A stretch of DNA of 43,063 nucleotides from positions 1-43,063 of the forward strand of contig NZ_FQXG01000016.1 of NCBI RefSeq assembly GCF_900129905.1. Direction: 5' to 3'. The position numbers and the translations under genes are program-made. Source of the DNA: Ferrimonas marina. Its GTDB lineage: Bacteria; Pseudomonadota; Gammaproteobacteria; Enterobacterales; Shewanellaceae. The notes beneath the pieces were generated by a model. The model ran no database searches, was not told where the DNA came from, and saw nothing but the letters and a program-made list of their open reading frames with translations. This document shows, piece after piece, positions 14,790 through 28,850 of this stretch. The stretch's first letter is position 1; every line of letters begins with the position of its first letter.

Positions 14790-16052
14790 ATGTCAGAGAT
14801 GACTGCCAGTGCCCCCGCGGCACAAACCAAGAAGAAGCCGGGGATCCTCGGCGGCGCCATGATCGTGGCGGGGACCTCCATCGGCGCGGGCATGTTTGCC
14901 CTGCCGGTCTACAGTGCCGGTATGTGGTTTGCCGTCTCCATGGCGATGATGGCGCTGGTGTGGTTCTGTGCCTACAGCTCCAGCCTCTACCTCACCGAGG
15001 CCAGCCTCAACTACAAGGACGGCGCTAGCTACGCCACCATCGCCGAAGACACCCTGGGCAAGGTGGGTAAGATCCTGGCCACCGGCACCGTCGCCTTTGT
15101 CTGCTTTATCCTGACCTACGCCTACATCTCCGGTGGCAGCTCGGTGGTGGGCCAGACCCTGGGCAACACCCTGGGCCTGCAGCTGGGTCACAGCGGCTCT
15201 GCGCTGCTGTTCACCCTGGTGCTGGCCACCGTGGTGATCGCCGGTTCCCGCGCGGTGGATCGGGTCGCCACCATCATGCTTGGCGGCATGGCGCTGACCT
15301 TCTTCGGCTCCACCAGCATGCTGGCAGGCAACGCCTCAGTGGACACCCTGTTCCCGGGGATTGGCCTGGCTGAGCCGCTGCCCTACCTGTGGATCGCCAT
15401 CCCGGTGCTGGTCACCAGCTTCGGCTTCCACGGCACCGTCCCCTCGCTGGTGAAGCACTACCAGAAAGACGCCCGTCGTACCCGCCTGGCGCTGCTGGTG
15501 GGCACCATGCTGACCATGCTGGTGTACGTGGTGTGGCAGCTGGCCATCATGGGCAACGTGCCGCGGGACCAGTTCTCCGAGGTGATCGCCCAGGGCGGCA
15601 ACGTCGCCACCCTGATCAGTGCGGTCGGCCAATCCACCGACGTCTCCGGGGTGGAAGCGGCGCTGATGCTGTTTGGCAACCTGGCCCTGGCCAGCTCCTT
15701 TATCGGCGTGGCGCTGGGCCTGCAGGACCTGATCAAGGACCTGCTCAAGCTGAGCGATTCGCTGGTGGACTCCGCCAAGGCCGCCGCCATCACCTTCCTG
15801 CCGGCCCTGCTGCTGTGCATGGCGATGCCCCATGGCTTTATCACCGCCATCGGCTTTGCCGCCCTGGCCGCCTCGGTGTTCGTGCTGGTGCTGCCGGCGC
15901 TGATGGCCCGGGTACTGCGTCAGCGTAAGATCGACAACGGCTTCCAGACCAGCGGTGGCATGCTGCGACTGAATTTTGTGCTGGGCTTTGGTGTGCTGGC
16001 GGTGCTGGTGGAGATTGTCCACCTGATGGGCCTGCTGCCCAAGTTTGGCTAA
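14790..16052 (+). CDS. mtr: Aromatic amino acid permease (HAAAP family, Mtr-like)
   Basis: This 420-residue inner-membrane protein has about eleven membrane helices and the family motifs GGAMIVAGTSIGAGMFALP at residues ~20-40, ILTYAYISGGSS, SFGFHGTVPSLVKHY, GNVPRDQF...QGGNVATL and NLALASSFIGVALGL. These match E. coli Mtr better than TyrP. It imports aromatic amino acids by proton symport; tryptophan is the best guess because trpR lies directly upstream. GGAG with a 7-nt spacing selects the ATG at 14790. Confidence 0.88.
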   Translation: MSEMTASAPAAQTKKKPGILGGAMIVAGTSIGAGMFALPVYSAGMWFAVSMAMMALVWFCAYSSSLYLTEASLNYKDGASYATIAEDTLGKVGKILATGTVAFVCFILTYAYISGGSSVVGQTLGNTLGLQLGHSGSALLFTLVLATVVIAGSRAVDRVATIMLGGMALTFFGSTSMLAGNASVDTLFPGIGLAEPLPYLWIAIPVLVTSFGFHGTVPSLVKHYQKDARRTRLALLVGTMLTMLVYVVWQLAIMGNVPRDQFSEVIAQGGNVATLISAVGQSTDVSGVEAALMLFGNLALASSFIGVALGLQDLIKDLLKLSDSLVDSAKAAAITFLPALLLCMAMPHGFITAIGFAALAASVFVLVLPALMARVLRQRKIDNGFQTSGGMLRLNFVLGFGVLAVLVEIVHLMGLLPKFG

Positions 16053-16067
16053 GCCAAGCCCGGACAG

Positions 16068-16097
16068 AAAACGCCGCCCCTTGGGGCGGCGTTTTTG
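16068..16097. terminator. Strong terminator after the aromatic amino acid permease
   Basis: AACGCCGCCCC and GGGGCGGCGTT form an 11-bp stem with a tiny loop, followed by TTTTTG on the plus strand and preceded by an A-run, so it can act in both directions. It ends the trpR-mtr transcript just before the repeat element. Confidence 0.9.
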
Positions 16098-16122
16098 TTT
16101 GCAGCAGGAGGCGAAAAGAATG

Positions 16123-16291
16123 GGTGCTAGGGCGGGCTGCGCCCTTCTAGGAGCTAGGAAAAGCATTGACCGTCATAGTCCGAGCTCTTGGCTAGCTTGC
16201 CTAGCCCCTAGCCCCTAGCCCCTAGCCCCTAGCCCCTAGCCCCTAGCCCCTAGCCCCTAGCACCTAGCACCTAGCACCTAGCACCTAGCAC
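16123..16291. repeat. CTAG-rich composite repeat element, copy 2
   Basis: This element carries the same joint as the one at 1-299: CTAGGAAAAGC, then TTGACCGTCAT, then GGCTAGCTTGC. A tandem array follows at 16201-16291, made of eight CTAGCCC units followed by five CTAGCAC units. The left end has GGTGCTAGG at 16123-16131, complementary to the CCTAGCACC units at the right end. The 11-bp GAAGAGC array of copy 1 is absent. It abuts the yjaG stop codon, so it forms the yjaG 3' untranslated region. Confidence 0.93.
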
Positions 16292-16298
16292 CTGGCTC

Positions 16299-16904
16299 TT
16301 AGTCCGCCAGGGTGACACCAATGTTGGAAACCCCTTCGTCGCGCAGCTCCTTGCGCAGCCCTTTGATGGCGTCGGTGTCGGTGGCCTCAGGGCTCTCGAC
16401 CCAGTCCAGCAACTGGCCCTGGATGGCGCGCTCCTCGGCCATCAGCGGATGCTGGAACACGAAGTCGTCCAGCGCCTCCTCGGTCTCCACCTCGGGCTGC
16501 TCGCTGGCCTCGATAAAGGCGGCCACCGTGCTGCTGGAGAGCTTGGAGACGTTGATCAGATCGGTATCCACCTTTTGCTGCATCGCGGTGAGGATGGTGC
16601 TCAGCGCCATCAAGGCGTCGGTGGCAGGGTAGACGCCGTAGAACTCTTCCGCCTCGGTGTTGGGCATCAGCTCTTCCAGCTGGTCCTGCATCCGCTCGTA
16701 GTTGAGCTTGAGGTTGCGGGTGTAGAGCGACTGCCACAGCATGTCGAGGATGGTGGTGGCCTTGGCGCTATCCTCCTGCTCGGTGATCTGGGCATAGAGC
16801 AGGTAGTTGGGCAGCATGCGTTCCGCCAGGGCGATGGCGAACAGCACCTTCTGTTTTTCATTCAGCGCTTTGACTCGGCTGAAGAAACCGGTTTTTGCGG
16901 TCAT
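16299..16904 (-). CDS. yjaG: DUF416 family protein YjaG
   Basis: This 201-residue protein follows E. coli YjaG throughout: FAIALAERMLPNYLLYAQIT near residue 22, LDMLWQSLYTRNLKLNYERMQDQLEELMP, FYGVYPATDALMALS, and the C-terminal IKGLRKELRDEGVSNIGV. The function of the family is unknown; it is a helical cytoplasmic protein. It lies 12 bp downstream of barA and may be co-transcribed with it. Its 3' end runs into a CTAG-rich repeat. Confidence 0.92.
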   Translation of the reverse strand: MTAKTGFFSRVKALNEKQKVLFAIALAERMLPNYLLYAQITEQEDSAKATTILDMLWQSLYTRNLKLNYERMQDQLEELMPNTEAEEFYGVYPATDALMALSTILTAMQQKVDTDLINVSKLSSSTVAAFIEASEQPEVETEEALDDFVFQHPLMAEERAIQGQLLDWVESPEATDTDAIKGLRKELRDEGVSNIGVTLAD

Positions 16905-16916
16905 TGGAGTTCCTAC

Positions 16917-19640
<2,724 letters not shown>

Positions 19641-19717
19641 CTGTGGGAAAAGCACTCCATAGGCGGCCCGCTGGCGGGCCACGGCTGATCCCACCATTGT
19701 AATCAAACCGAACGAAC

Positions 19718-21049
19718 ATGGCCCAGTTTTATTCCGCAAAGTCTAAGAAAACTAAGATCTTGCCCAAGAGTATCGAGGTCAGGGTCGACGCCATGGACCA
19801 CCAAGGCAACGGCGTGGCCAACCATCAGGGCAAGGTGGTGTTCGTCAAGCAGCTGCTGCCTGGAGAGCGGGGCCGGGTTCGCCTGGTGAAGGACAAGCAC
19901 CGCTTTGCCGAGGGCCAGTTGGAGAAGCGGCTGGACAGCCACCCGGAGCGTGTCGCCCCTCATTGCCCCTACTTCAGCCGCTGTGGCGGCTGCAATCTGC
20001 AATACGCCAGCGTGGCCGGCCAGCACCAGTTCAAGCAGCAGGCGCTGCAGGATCTGCTGACCCATAAGCTCGGCGCGGTGCCGCCGTTGGCACCGGTGAT
20101 CAGCGGGCCCGACTGGCACTATCGTCGCCGTGCCCGTATCGGGGTGCGTCGGGTCAAGGGCGCGCTGTTGATGGGGTTTCGCCAGGAGGGCACCAATCGC
20201 CTGACCGACATCGACTACTGCCCGGTGCTGGCGGCACCGCTGAGCAGCCTGATCCAACCGTTGAAGACGCTGTTGGCCGAGCTGCCCCTGGCCAACCAGG
20301 TGGGTCACCTGGATCTGCTGCTGGCCGAAGAGGGACCGGTGGTGGTACTGCGTCTGCTGCGCGATCCCAGCCGGGAGGAGCGCCAGGCGCTGGCCCAGTT
20401 TGCCCAGCACCAGGCGGTGACCCTGCTCTGGCAAGGCGACGATGCGGTTCGCACCCTGGAGAACGCTGAGCCTTTGCCGATGCACTACAGCCTGGGTGGC
20501 GACCGACCGCAGCCGGCGTTCCTGCCCGGGGATTTCTTCCAGGTCAATGACCAGGTCAACCAGGGGATGATAAGCCAGGCGATCCAGTGGCTGGCCCCCC
20601 AGGCCGACGAGGTGGGGCTCGACCTGTTTTGCGGTGGCGGTAATTTTACCTTTGCCCTGGCGCCGCTCAGTCGTCGGGTGATCGGGGTCGAGGGGGTCGA
20701 AGCGATGGTGGTCCGGGGTCGTCGGCGCGCCCAGGTGTTGGGGCTGGATAACGTCGAGTTCCATGGTGCCGATCTCAACAGCGACGAACCGGACCCGAGC
20801 TGGCAACGGACAGTGGATTGGGTGCTGCTGGATCCCGCCCGGGCCGGTGCTTGCGGCGCGCTGGATTGGCTCACCGCCTTGAAACCCAAACGGATCCTCT
20901 ACGTATCCTGTAACCCACTGAGCCTGTCCAAAGACGCCAAAGTGCTGCTGCAGAAAGGTTATTCCCTGCAGAGGCTTGGTCTGATCGAGATGTTCCCGCA
21001 TACTCACCATTTGGAATCGATGGCGCTGTTTGTGCCAGCCAAGCCCTAA
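19718..21049 (+). CDS. rlmD: 23S rRNA (uracil-1939-C5)-methyltransferase RlmD
   Basis: RlmD (RumA) methylates U1939 of 23S rRNA using SAM. The 443-residue protein has an N-terminal TRAM domain ([21 protein letters not shown]), an iron-sulfur cluster site ([14 protein letters not shown] near residue 83, plus a later DYCPV Cys), the SAM motif [15 protein letters not shown], and the catalytic region LLDPARAGA with VSCNP carrying the catalytic Cys. The length is close to E. coli RlmD (433). It starts 78 bp from divergent barA and is followed by relA. Confidence 0.96.
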   Translation: MAQFYSAKSKKTKILPKSIEVRVDAMDHQGNGVANHQGKVVFVKQLLPGERGRVRLVKDKHRFAEGQLEKRLDSHPERVAPHCPYFSRCGGCNLQYASVAGQHQFKQQALQDLLTHKLGAVPPLAPVISGPDWHYRRRARIGVRRVKGALLMGFRQEGTNRLTDIDYCPVLAAPLSSLIQPLKTLLAELPLANQVGHLDLLLAEEGPVVVLRLLRDPSREERQALAQFAQHQAVTLLWQGDDAVRTLENAEPLPMHYSLGGDRPQPAFLPGDFFQVNDQVNQGMISQAIQWLAPQADEVGLDLFCGGGNFTFALAPLSRRVIGVEGVEAMVVRGRRRAQVLGLDNVEFHGADLNSDEPDPSWQRTVDWVLLDPARAGACGALDWLTALKPKRILYVSCNPLSLSKDAKVLLQKGYSLQRLGLIEMFPHTHHLESMALFVPAKP

Positions 21050-21106
21050 GCCCCCAAATTGCATTATTCGCAGTGATCCCAGCATCAGGAAGGAGGATCG
21101 CCGGAC

Positions 21107-23302
21107 ATGGTTTCTGTTCGTCACATTCATTTCAATGAATCGCCCGAAGCGGTGGCTCAATGGCTCGACAATCTGCAGTTGAGCCACCCGCAGCGGGAGG
21201 CATTGGCCACCACCTACCAATTCTGCCAGCAGCTGCCCAGTGACGACGCCGAGCGCCACCAGGCCCGGTTGATGCGCGCCCGTGAGATGGTGGAGATCCT
21301 GCTGCCACTGAACATGGACCTGGAGACCCTGCGCGCCAGCCTGCTCTATGTCTGTCTGGATGCCGGCCTGCTCGACAGCGAAACCCTGGAAGAGCGGGAA
21401 GGGGCGGCGATGGCCACCCTGGTGCAATCGGTCCAGGTGATGGACGCCATTCGCACCCTGCGCAGCCAGCACACCGAGGGCGGCAGCCAGGTGGACAACC
21501 TGCGCCGCATGCTGCTGGCGATGGTCGAGGATGTGCGGGCGGTGGTGATCAAGCTGGCGGAGGCGGTGGTGCTGCTGCGCGAGGTCAAGAATGCCGACGA
21601 AGAGACCCGGGTGATCCTGGCCCGGGAGGTGCGGGACATCTACGCCCCGCTGGCCAACCGGCTGGGGATCGGTCAGCTCAAATGGGAGCTGGAGGACCTG
21701 GCGTTTCGCTACCTGCACCCGGACACCTACATGGAGATCGCCCGTTGGCTCGACGGTAAGCGGATCGACCGGGAAAGCTACATCGATCAGTTCGTCAGTG
21801 GCCTGCAGGCCCAGCTGGATGAGCAGGGGATCCGCGCCGAGGTCTATGGCCGGCCCAAGCACATCTACAGCATCTGGCGAAAGATGCAGAAGAAGCACCT
21901 GGCCTTCGATGAGCTGTTTGACGTGCGGGCGGTGCGGATCATCGCCGAGCGGCTGCAGGACTGCTACGGTGCCCTGGGCGTGGTACACACCCAGTGGCGC
22001 CATCTGCCCAACGAGTTCGACGATTACGTTGCCACCCCCAAGCCCAACGGCTACCAGTCGATCCACACCGTGGTGATGGGCCCCGAGGGCAAGACGGTGG
22101 AGATCCAGATCCGCACCCGGCAGATGCACGAGGATGCCGAGCTGGGGGTCGCCGCCCACTGGAAGTACAAAGAGGGCAGCACCGGTAAGGCCGGTGGCTT
22201 CGAGGAGAAGATCAACTGGCTGCGTAAGATCCTGGCCTGGCAGGAGGACGTGGTCGAGGCGGGCAACCTGGTGGAGGAGATCCGCTCCCAGGTGTTCGAA
22301 GACCGGGTTTATGTCTTTACCCCCCGCGGCGACGTGATCGATCTGCCCGCCGGCTCCACCGTGCTGGACTTCGCCTACTACATCCACTCCCAGGTGGGCC
22401 ACCGCTGCATCGGTGCCAAGATCGATGGCCGCATCGTGCCCTTCACCACCGAGGTGCAGACCGGCCAGCGGGTAGCGATCCTCACCAGCAAGGAGCCCAA
22501 CCCCAAGCGGGACTGGCTCAACCCCAACGCTGGCTTTATCCACACCAGCCGGGCCCGGGCCAAGATCCAGACCTGGTTCAAATCCCAGGATAAGGACAAG
22601 AACGCCGCCGCCGGCCGCGAGATGCTGGAGCAGGAGCTGGCCAAGGTAGGGCTCAAGCTGAGCGACGCCCAGGGCTGCGAAAGCCGCTTCAACATGCACA
22701 CCTTCGAGGATCTGCTGGCCGCCATCGGTGGCGGCGATGTGCGCCTGACCCAGGTGATCAACCACCTGCAATCGAAGCAGTCACGCCAGGTGTTCGACGA
22801 GGCCCAGGCGGTGGAAGACCTGCTGGCCAAGCCGGCGCCGACCAAGCCGCGCAAGCAGGGCCAGGTGGAGGTCAACGGCGTCGGCAACCTGATGACCCAC
22901 ATCGCCAACTGCTGTCAGCCGCTGCCCGGCGACGCCATCCATGGCTACATCACCCAGGGCAAGGGGGTATCGGTACACCGCGAGGGCTGTGAGCAGCTGG
23001 CCAACATGCTCAAGCAGCACCCGGAGCGTGGCGTCGAGGTGGTCTGGGGCGAGTCCTACTCCGGTGGCTACAGCGTCACCGTGCGGGTGGTGGCCAACGA
23101 CCGCTCCGGCCTGCTGCGGGACATCACCGCGGTGCTGGCCAACGAGAAGAGCAACGTACTGGAGATGAGCAGCCACTCCGACACCAAGCAGCAGACCGCC
23201 GCCATCCAGCTGAAGATGGAGCTCTATAACATGGAGTCCCTGGGCCGGATCCTGGCCCGCCTGAGCCAGCTCGATGGCGTCATCGAGGCCCGTCGCCTGT
23301 GA
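21107..23302 (+). CDS. relA: GTP pyrophosphokinase RelA ((p)ppGpp synthetase I)
   Basis: RelA makes (p)ppGpp on starved ribosomes. The 731-residue protein has a degenerate hydrolase domain in the first ~200 residues (the HD metal motif is missing, as in E. coli RelA), a synthetase domain (~230-350, with VYGRPKHIYSIWRKM and YVATPKPNGYQSIHT), and a TGS domain near 400 (VYVFTPRGDVIDLPAGSTVLDFAY). A zinc-finger-type segment follows with NCCQPLPGD near 600, then a C-terminal ACT/RRM domain from ~655. It is therefore a synthetase-only type. AGGAAGGAGG precedes the ATG. Its stop overlaps the mazG start. Confidence 0.96.
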   Translation: MVSVRHIHFNESPEAVAQWLDNLQLSHPQREALATTYQFCQQLPSDDAERHQARLMRAREMVEILLPLNMDLETLRASLLYVCLDAGLLDSETLEEREGAAMATLVQSVQVMDAIRTLRSQHTEGGSQVDNLRRMLLAMVEDVRAVVIKLAEAVVLLREVKNADEETRVILAREVRDIYAPLANRLGIGQLKWELEDLAFRYLHPDTYMEIARWLDGKRIDRESYIDQFVSGLQAQLDEQGIRAEVYGRPKHIYSIWRKMQKKHLAFDELFDVRAVRIIAERLQDCYGALGVVHTQWRHLPNEFDDYVATPKPNGYQSIHTVVMGPEGKTVEIQIRTRQMHEDAELGVAAHWKYKEGSTGKAGGFEEKINWLRKILAWQEDVVEAGNLVEEIRSQVFEDRVYVFTPRGDVIDLPAGSTVLDFAYYIHSQVGHRCIGAKIDGRIVPFTTEVQTGQRVAILTSKEPNPKRDWLNPNAGFIHTSRARAKIQTWFKSQDKDKNAAAGREMLEQELAKVGLKLSDAQGCESRFNMHTFEDLLAAIGGGDVRLTQVINHLQSKQSRQVFDEAQAVEDLLAKPAPTKPRKQGQVEVNGVGNLMTHIANCCQPLPGDAIHGYITQGKGVSVHREGCEQLANMLKQHPERGVEVVWGESYSGGYSVTVRVVANDRSGLLRDITAVLANEKSNVLEMSSHSDTKQQTAAIQLKMELYNMESLGRILARLSQLDGVIEARRL

Positions 23303-24099
23303 GTGCCCTGCCTGAGCATCCGGTCGAGCGCCTGCTGGCGATCATGGCGGCCCTGCGTGGCCCGGACGGCTGCCCCTGGGACCGGGCCCAGAGCTACGCC
23401 AGCATCGTGCCCCACACCCTGGAGGAGGCCTACGAGGTGGCGGACACCATTGAGCGGGCGGACCTTGATGCCCTGCCCGGTGAGCTGGGGGACCTGCTGT
23501 TCCAGGTGGTGTTCTACGCCCGCATCGCCGAGGAGGAGGGCCGCTTCGATTTTCTCGACGTGGTGCGCAGCATCAATGCCAAGCTGGAGCGCCGTCACCC
23601 CCATGTGTTTGCCGAGCAAGCGGTGGCGGATGAAAAGCTGCGCCAGCGCTGGGAGGACAGCAAGGCGCAGGAGCGCGCAGCCCGTGACCAGCACTCGGTG
23701 GTGGACGACATCCCCCAGGCCTTGCCGGCGCTGACCCGCGCTGCCAAGCTGCAGAAGCGGGTGGCCACCGTCGGCTTTGACTGGGATGCTTTAGGCCCGG
23801 TGGCGGACAAGGTGACCGAGGAGCTGGCGGAGGTACTGGAGGAGGCCGAGCAGCAGCCGAGCGATGCCGAGCGGGTTGCTGAGGAGGTCGGCGACCTGCT
23901 GTTCGCGGTCACCAACCTGGCCCGCCACCTCAAGGTGGATCCGGAACAGGCCCTGCGCCGAGCCAACGCCAAATTTGAGCTAAGGTTTCGGGGCGTGGAG
24001 CAACTTTGTGAACAACACGGGGTGGCGATCCAACAGGCCGGGCTGGAGCGGCTCGAGGGGTTTTGGCAGGATGTGAAGCGGGCCGAAAAGTCGCGCTAA
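23299..24099 (+). CDS. mazG: Nucleoside triphosphate pyrophosphohydrolase MazG
   Basis: MazG hydrolyses NTPs to NMP and PPi, and in E. coli it limits ppGpp-linked toxicity. The 266-residue protein has two MazG repeats: the first with GCPWDRAQSYASIVPHTLEEAYEV and ELGDLLFQVVFYARIAEEEGRF, the second with FDWDALGPVADKVTEELAEVLE and EEVGDLLFAVTNLAR. These carry the metal-binding ExxE...ExxD pattern. The GTG start overlaps the relA stop by 4 bp, so translation is coupled. Length matches E. coli MazG (263). Confidence 0.95.
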   Translation: MSALPEHPVERLLAIMAALRGPDGCPWDRAQSYASIVPHTLEEAYEVADTIERADLDALPGELGDLLFQVVFYARIAEEEGRFDFLDVVRSINAKLERRHPHVFAEQAVADEKLRQRWEDSKAQERAARDQHSVVDDIPQALPALTRAAKLQKRVATVGFDWDALGPVADKVTEELAEVLEEAEQQPSDAERVAEEVGDLLFAVTNLARHLKVDPEQALRRANAKFELRFRGVEQLCEQHGVAIQQAGLERLEGFWQDVKRAEKSR

Positions 24100-24114
24100 A
24101 CAAGGTTCAAGTGA

Positions 24115-24143
24115 TTGTCCCTGCAAACGATGATCAGTATAAT
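24115..24143 (+). promoter_or_regulatory. Promoter of pyrG
   Basis: TTGTCC (24115-24120) and a perfect TATAAT (24138-24143) are spaced by 17 bp, 83 bp upstream of the pyrG start. This is the clearest sigma-70 promoter in the window. It makes pyrG independent of relA-mazG. Confidence 0.8.
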
Positions 24144-24160
24144 GAGCGCCCGTCCTATAG

Positions 24161-25864
<1,704 letters not shown>

Positions 25865-25869
25865 ACTGA

Positions 25870-27228
<1,359 letters not shown>

Positions 27229-27241
27229 TCTTAGGCTGACG

Positions 27242-27271
27242 AAAAAAGGCCGCCGCAAGGCGGCCTTTTTT
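27242..27271. terminator. Bidirectional terminator after eno
   Basis: AAAAAAGGCCGCC, a GCAA tetraloop and GGCGGCCTTTTTT form a symmetric A/T-flanked stem. It is a textbook intrinsic terminator directly after the eno stop. Confidence 0.95.
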
Positions 27272-27375
27272 GTGTTTGGCGATGACGCCACCAGAATGGC
27301 GAGAAAGGCACGGTTGCCGCTTTTCTTTTGCCTTGGCATAGGCCAAGATCAGGGCAACTGTCACTGGGGGTGATG

Positions 27376-27660
27376 ATGCGGATCTTACTGGTACTGCTGC
27401 TGATTTTATTGGCGGGACTGCAACACAGACTGTGGCTGGGGGACAACAGCCTCAGCGAGGTGGTGCGCCTGAACGAGCAGATCCAGCGTCAGCAGGCGGG
27501 CAACGCCGAGCTGAAGGAGCGAAACTTGTTACTGCAAAACGAGATCCAGGACCTGCGGGAAGGGCTGGATGCGGTGGAGGAGCGGGCTCGTCATGAGTTG
27601 GGCATGATCCACGCCGATGAGCAATTTTACCGGGTTATCCGTCGCGCCCCCCAGTCCTGA
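27376..27660 (+). CDS. ftsB: Cell division protein FtsB
   Basis: FtsB is a small bitopic membrane protein that joins FtsL and FtsQ at the division site. The 94-residue protein has one N-terminal membrane helix (MRILLVLLLILLAGLQHRLWLG), then a leucine-rich coiled coil (VVRLNEQIQRQQAGNAELKERNLLLQNEIQDL), then ALEERAR-type and GMIHADEQFYRVI segments like E. coli FtsB. The second of two adjacent ATG codons is preferred, as GGGGGT sits about 5 nt before it. It lies 19 bp before ispD, the normal order. Confidence 0.93.
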   Translation: MRILLVLLLILLAGLQHRLWLGDNSLSEVVRLNEQIQRQQAGNAELKERNLLLQNEIQDLREGLDAVEERARHELGMIHADEQFYRVIRRAPQS

Positions 27661-27679
27661 ATCGATCCCGGAGAGTTTC

Positions 27680-28363
27680 ATGCCGCTTGATCCCCAAGCC
27701 ACCCTGTACGCCGTGGTACCCGCCGCCGGCGTGGGCAAACGCATGGGCGGGGCCCTGCCAAAGCAGTACCTGCCACTGCACGGCCGTCCCATCCTGTCCC
27801 ACACCCTGTCCTGTCTGTTGTCCCACCCGCGCGTGGCCCAGGTGATCGTCGCCGTCGGCCCCGATGACGAGTATTTTTCCGATCTGCCGGAAGCCGCGGA
27901 TCCCCGCCTGACCCGGGTCACCGGTGGGGCCGAGCGTGCCGATTCGGTGCGACTGGCGCTGCAGGCGGTAGCGGCTGAGGATGCCTGGGCATTGGTGCAC
28001 GATGCTGCCCGGCCCTGTCTGCGCCATGAGGACATCGACAGGTTGCTGGCTCAGTGTGGCGAGCAGGGGGCGATCCTGGCCTCGCCGGTGCGGGACACCA
28101 TGAAGCGGGCCGGCGGCGACGGTTGTATTGACCACACCGTCGAGCGGGCCCAGCTTTGGCATGCCCTGACCCCGCAGCTGTTCCCCGCCGGCGCCCTGCA
28201 TCGGGCCCTGTGTGAGGCCGAGCAGCAGGGCGCCAGCATCACCGATGAAGCCTCCGCCATGGAGCGCCAGGGCTGGCAGCCCCGCCTGGTGTCCGGTCGC
28301 CCGGACAACATCAAGGTGACCCACCCGGACGACTTGCGTCTGGCACAACTGTTTTTGGCCTGA
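27680..28363 (+). CDS. ispD: 2-C-methyl-D-erythritol 4-phosphate cytidylyltransferase
   Basis: IspD makes CDP-methylerythritol in the non-mevalonate isoprenoid pathway. The 227-residue protein has the nucleotide-binding start [24 protein letters not shown], the [13 protein letters not shown] motif, [12 protein letters not shown], and the C-terminal [16 protein letters not shown]. The ATG at 27680 follows GGAGAG. It is 10 bp upstream of ispF, so the two pathway enzymes are co-translated from one transcript. Confidence 0.96.
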   Translation: MPLDPQATLYAVVPAAGVGKRMGGALPKQYLPLHGRPILSHTLSCLLSHPRVAQVIVAVGPDDEYFSDLPEAADPRLTRVTGGAERADSVRLALQAVAAEDAWALVHDAARPCLRHEDIDRLLAQCGEQGAILASPVRDTMKRAGGDGCIDHTVERAQLWHALTPQLFPAGALHRALCEAEQQGASITDEASAMERQGWQPRLVSGRPDNIKVTHPDDLRLAQLFLA

Positions 28364-28373
28364 AGGAGGCGCC

Positions 28374-28850
28374 ATGTTCCGCATTGGACACGGATACGAT
28401 GTACACAAATTTGGCGGCGACGGGCCGGTGATCCTCGGCGGCGTTGCAGTGCCCTACGAGCAGGGGCTGCTGGCCCACTCCGACGGCGATGTGGTGCTGC
28501 ATGCCCTCAGCGATGCCCTGCTGGGGGCGCTGGCCCTGGGCGACATCGGCCACCACTTCCCCGATACCGATCCGGCCTTTAAAGGGGCCGACAGCCGGGT
28601 GCTGCTGCGCCACTGCTTCGACAAGGTGAAGGCCCGCGGTTACCGCATCGGCAACCTGGACATCACCATCATCGCCCAGGCGCCCAAGATGGCCCCCCAC
28701 ATCGCCCAGATGCGCAGCCACATCGCCTTCGATCTGGAAACCGAACTGGCCAATGTCAACGTCAAGGCCACCACCACCGAGAAGCTGGGCTTTACCGGCC
28801 GCAAAGAGGGGATCGCCACCGAAGCGGTGGTGCTACTGAAACATGTCTGA
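28374..28850 (+). CDS. ispF: 2-C-methyl-D-erythritol 2,4-cyclodiphosphate synthase
   Basis: IspF forms the cyclic diphosphate intermediate of the methylerythritol pathway. The 158-residue protein has [11 protein letters not shown] with the zinc-binding Asp and His, the [33 protein letters not shown] region, and the C-terminal [16 protein letters not shown]. Length is the same as usual for the family. AAGGAGGCGCC precedes the ATG. The end overlaps the truD start by 8 bp. Confidence 0.96.
   Translation: MFRIGHGYDVHKFGGDGPVILGGVAVPYEQGLLAHSDGDVVLHALSDALLGALALGDIGHHFPDTDPAFKGADSRVLLRHCFDKVKARGYRIGNLDITIIAQAPKMAPHIAQMRSHIAFDLETELANVNVKATTTEKLGFTGRKEGIATEAVVLLKHV

Noticed and set aside
19703-22771. 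A 1022-codon open frame on the minus strand
   Set aside because: It is antisense to rlmD and relA, both certain genes. Its product is His/Gln/Leu-rich low-complexity, typical of GC-rich antisense frames without selection for stops.
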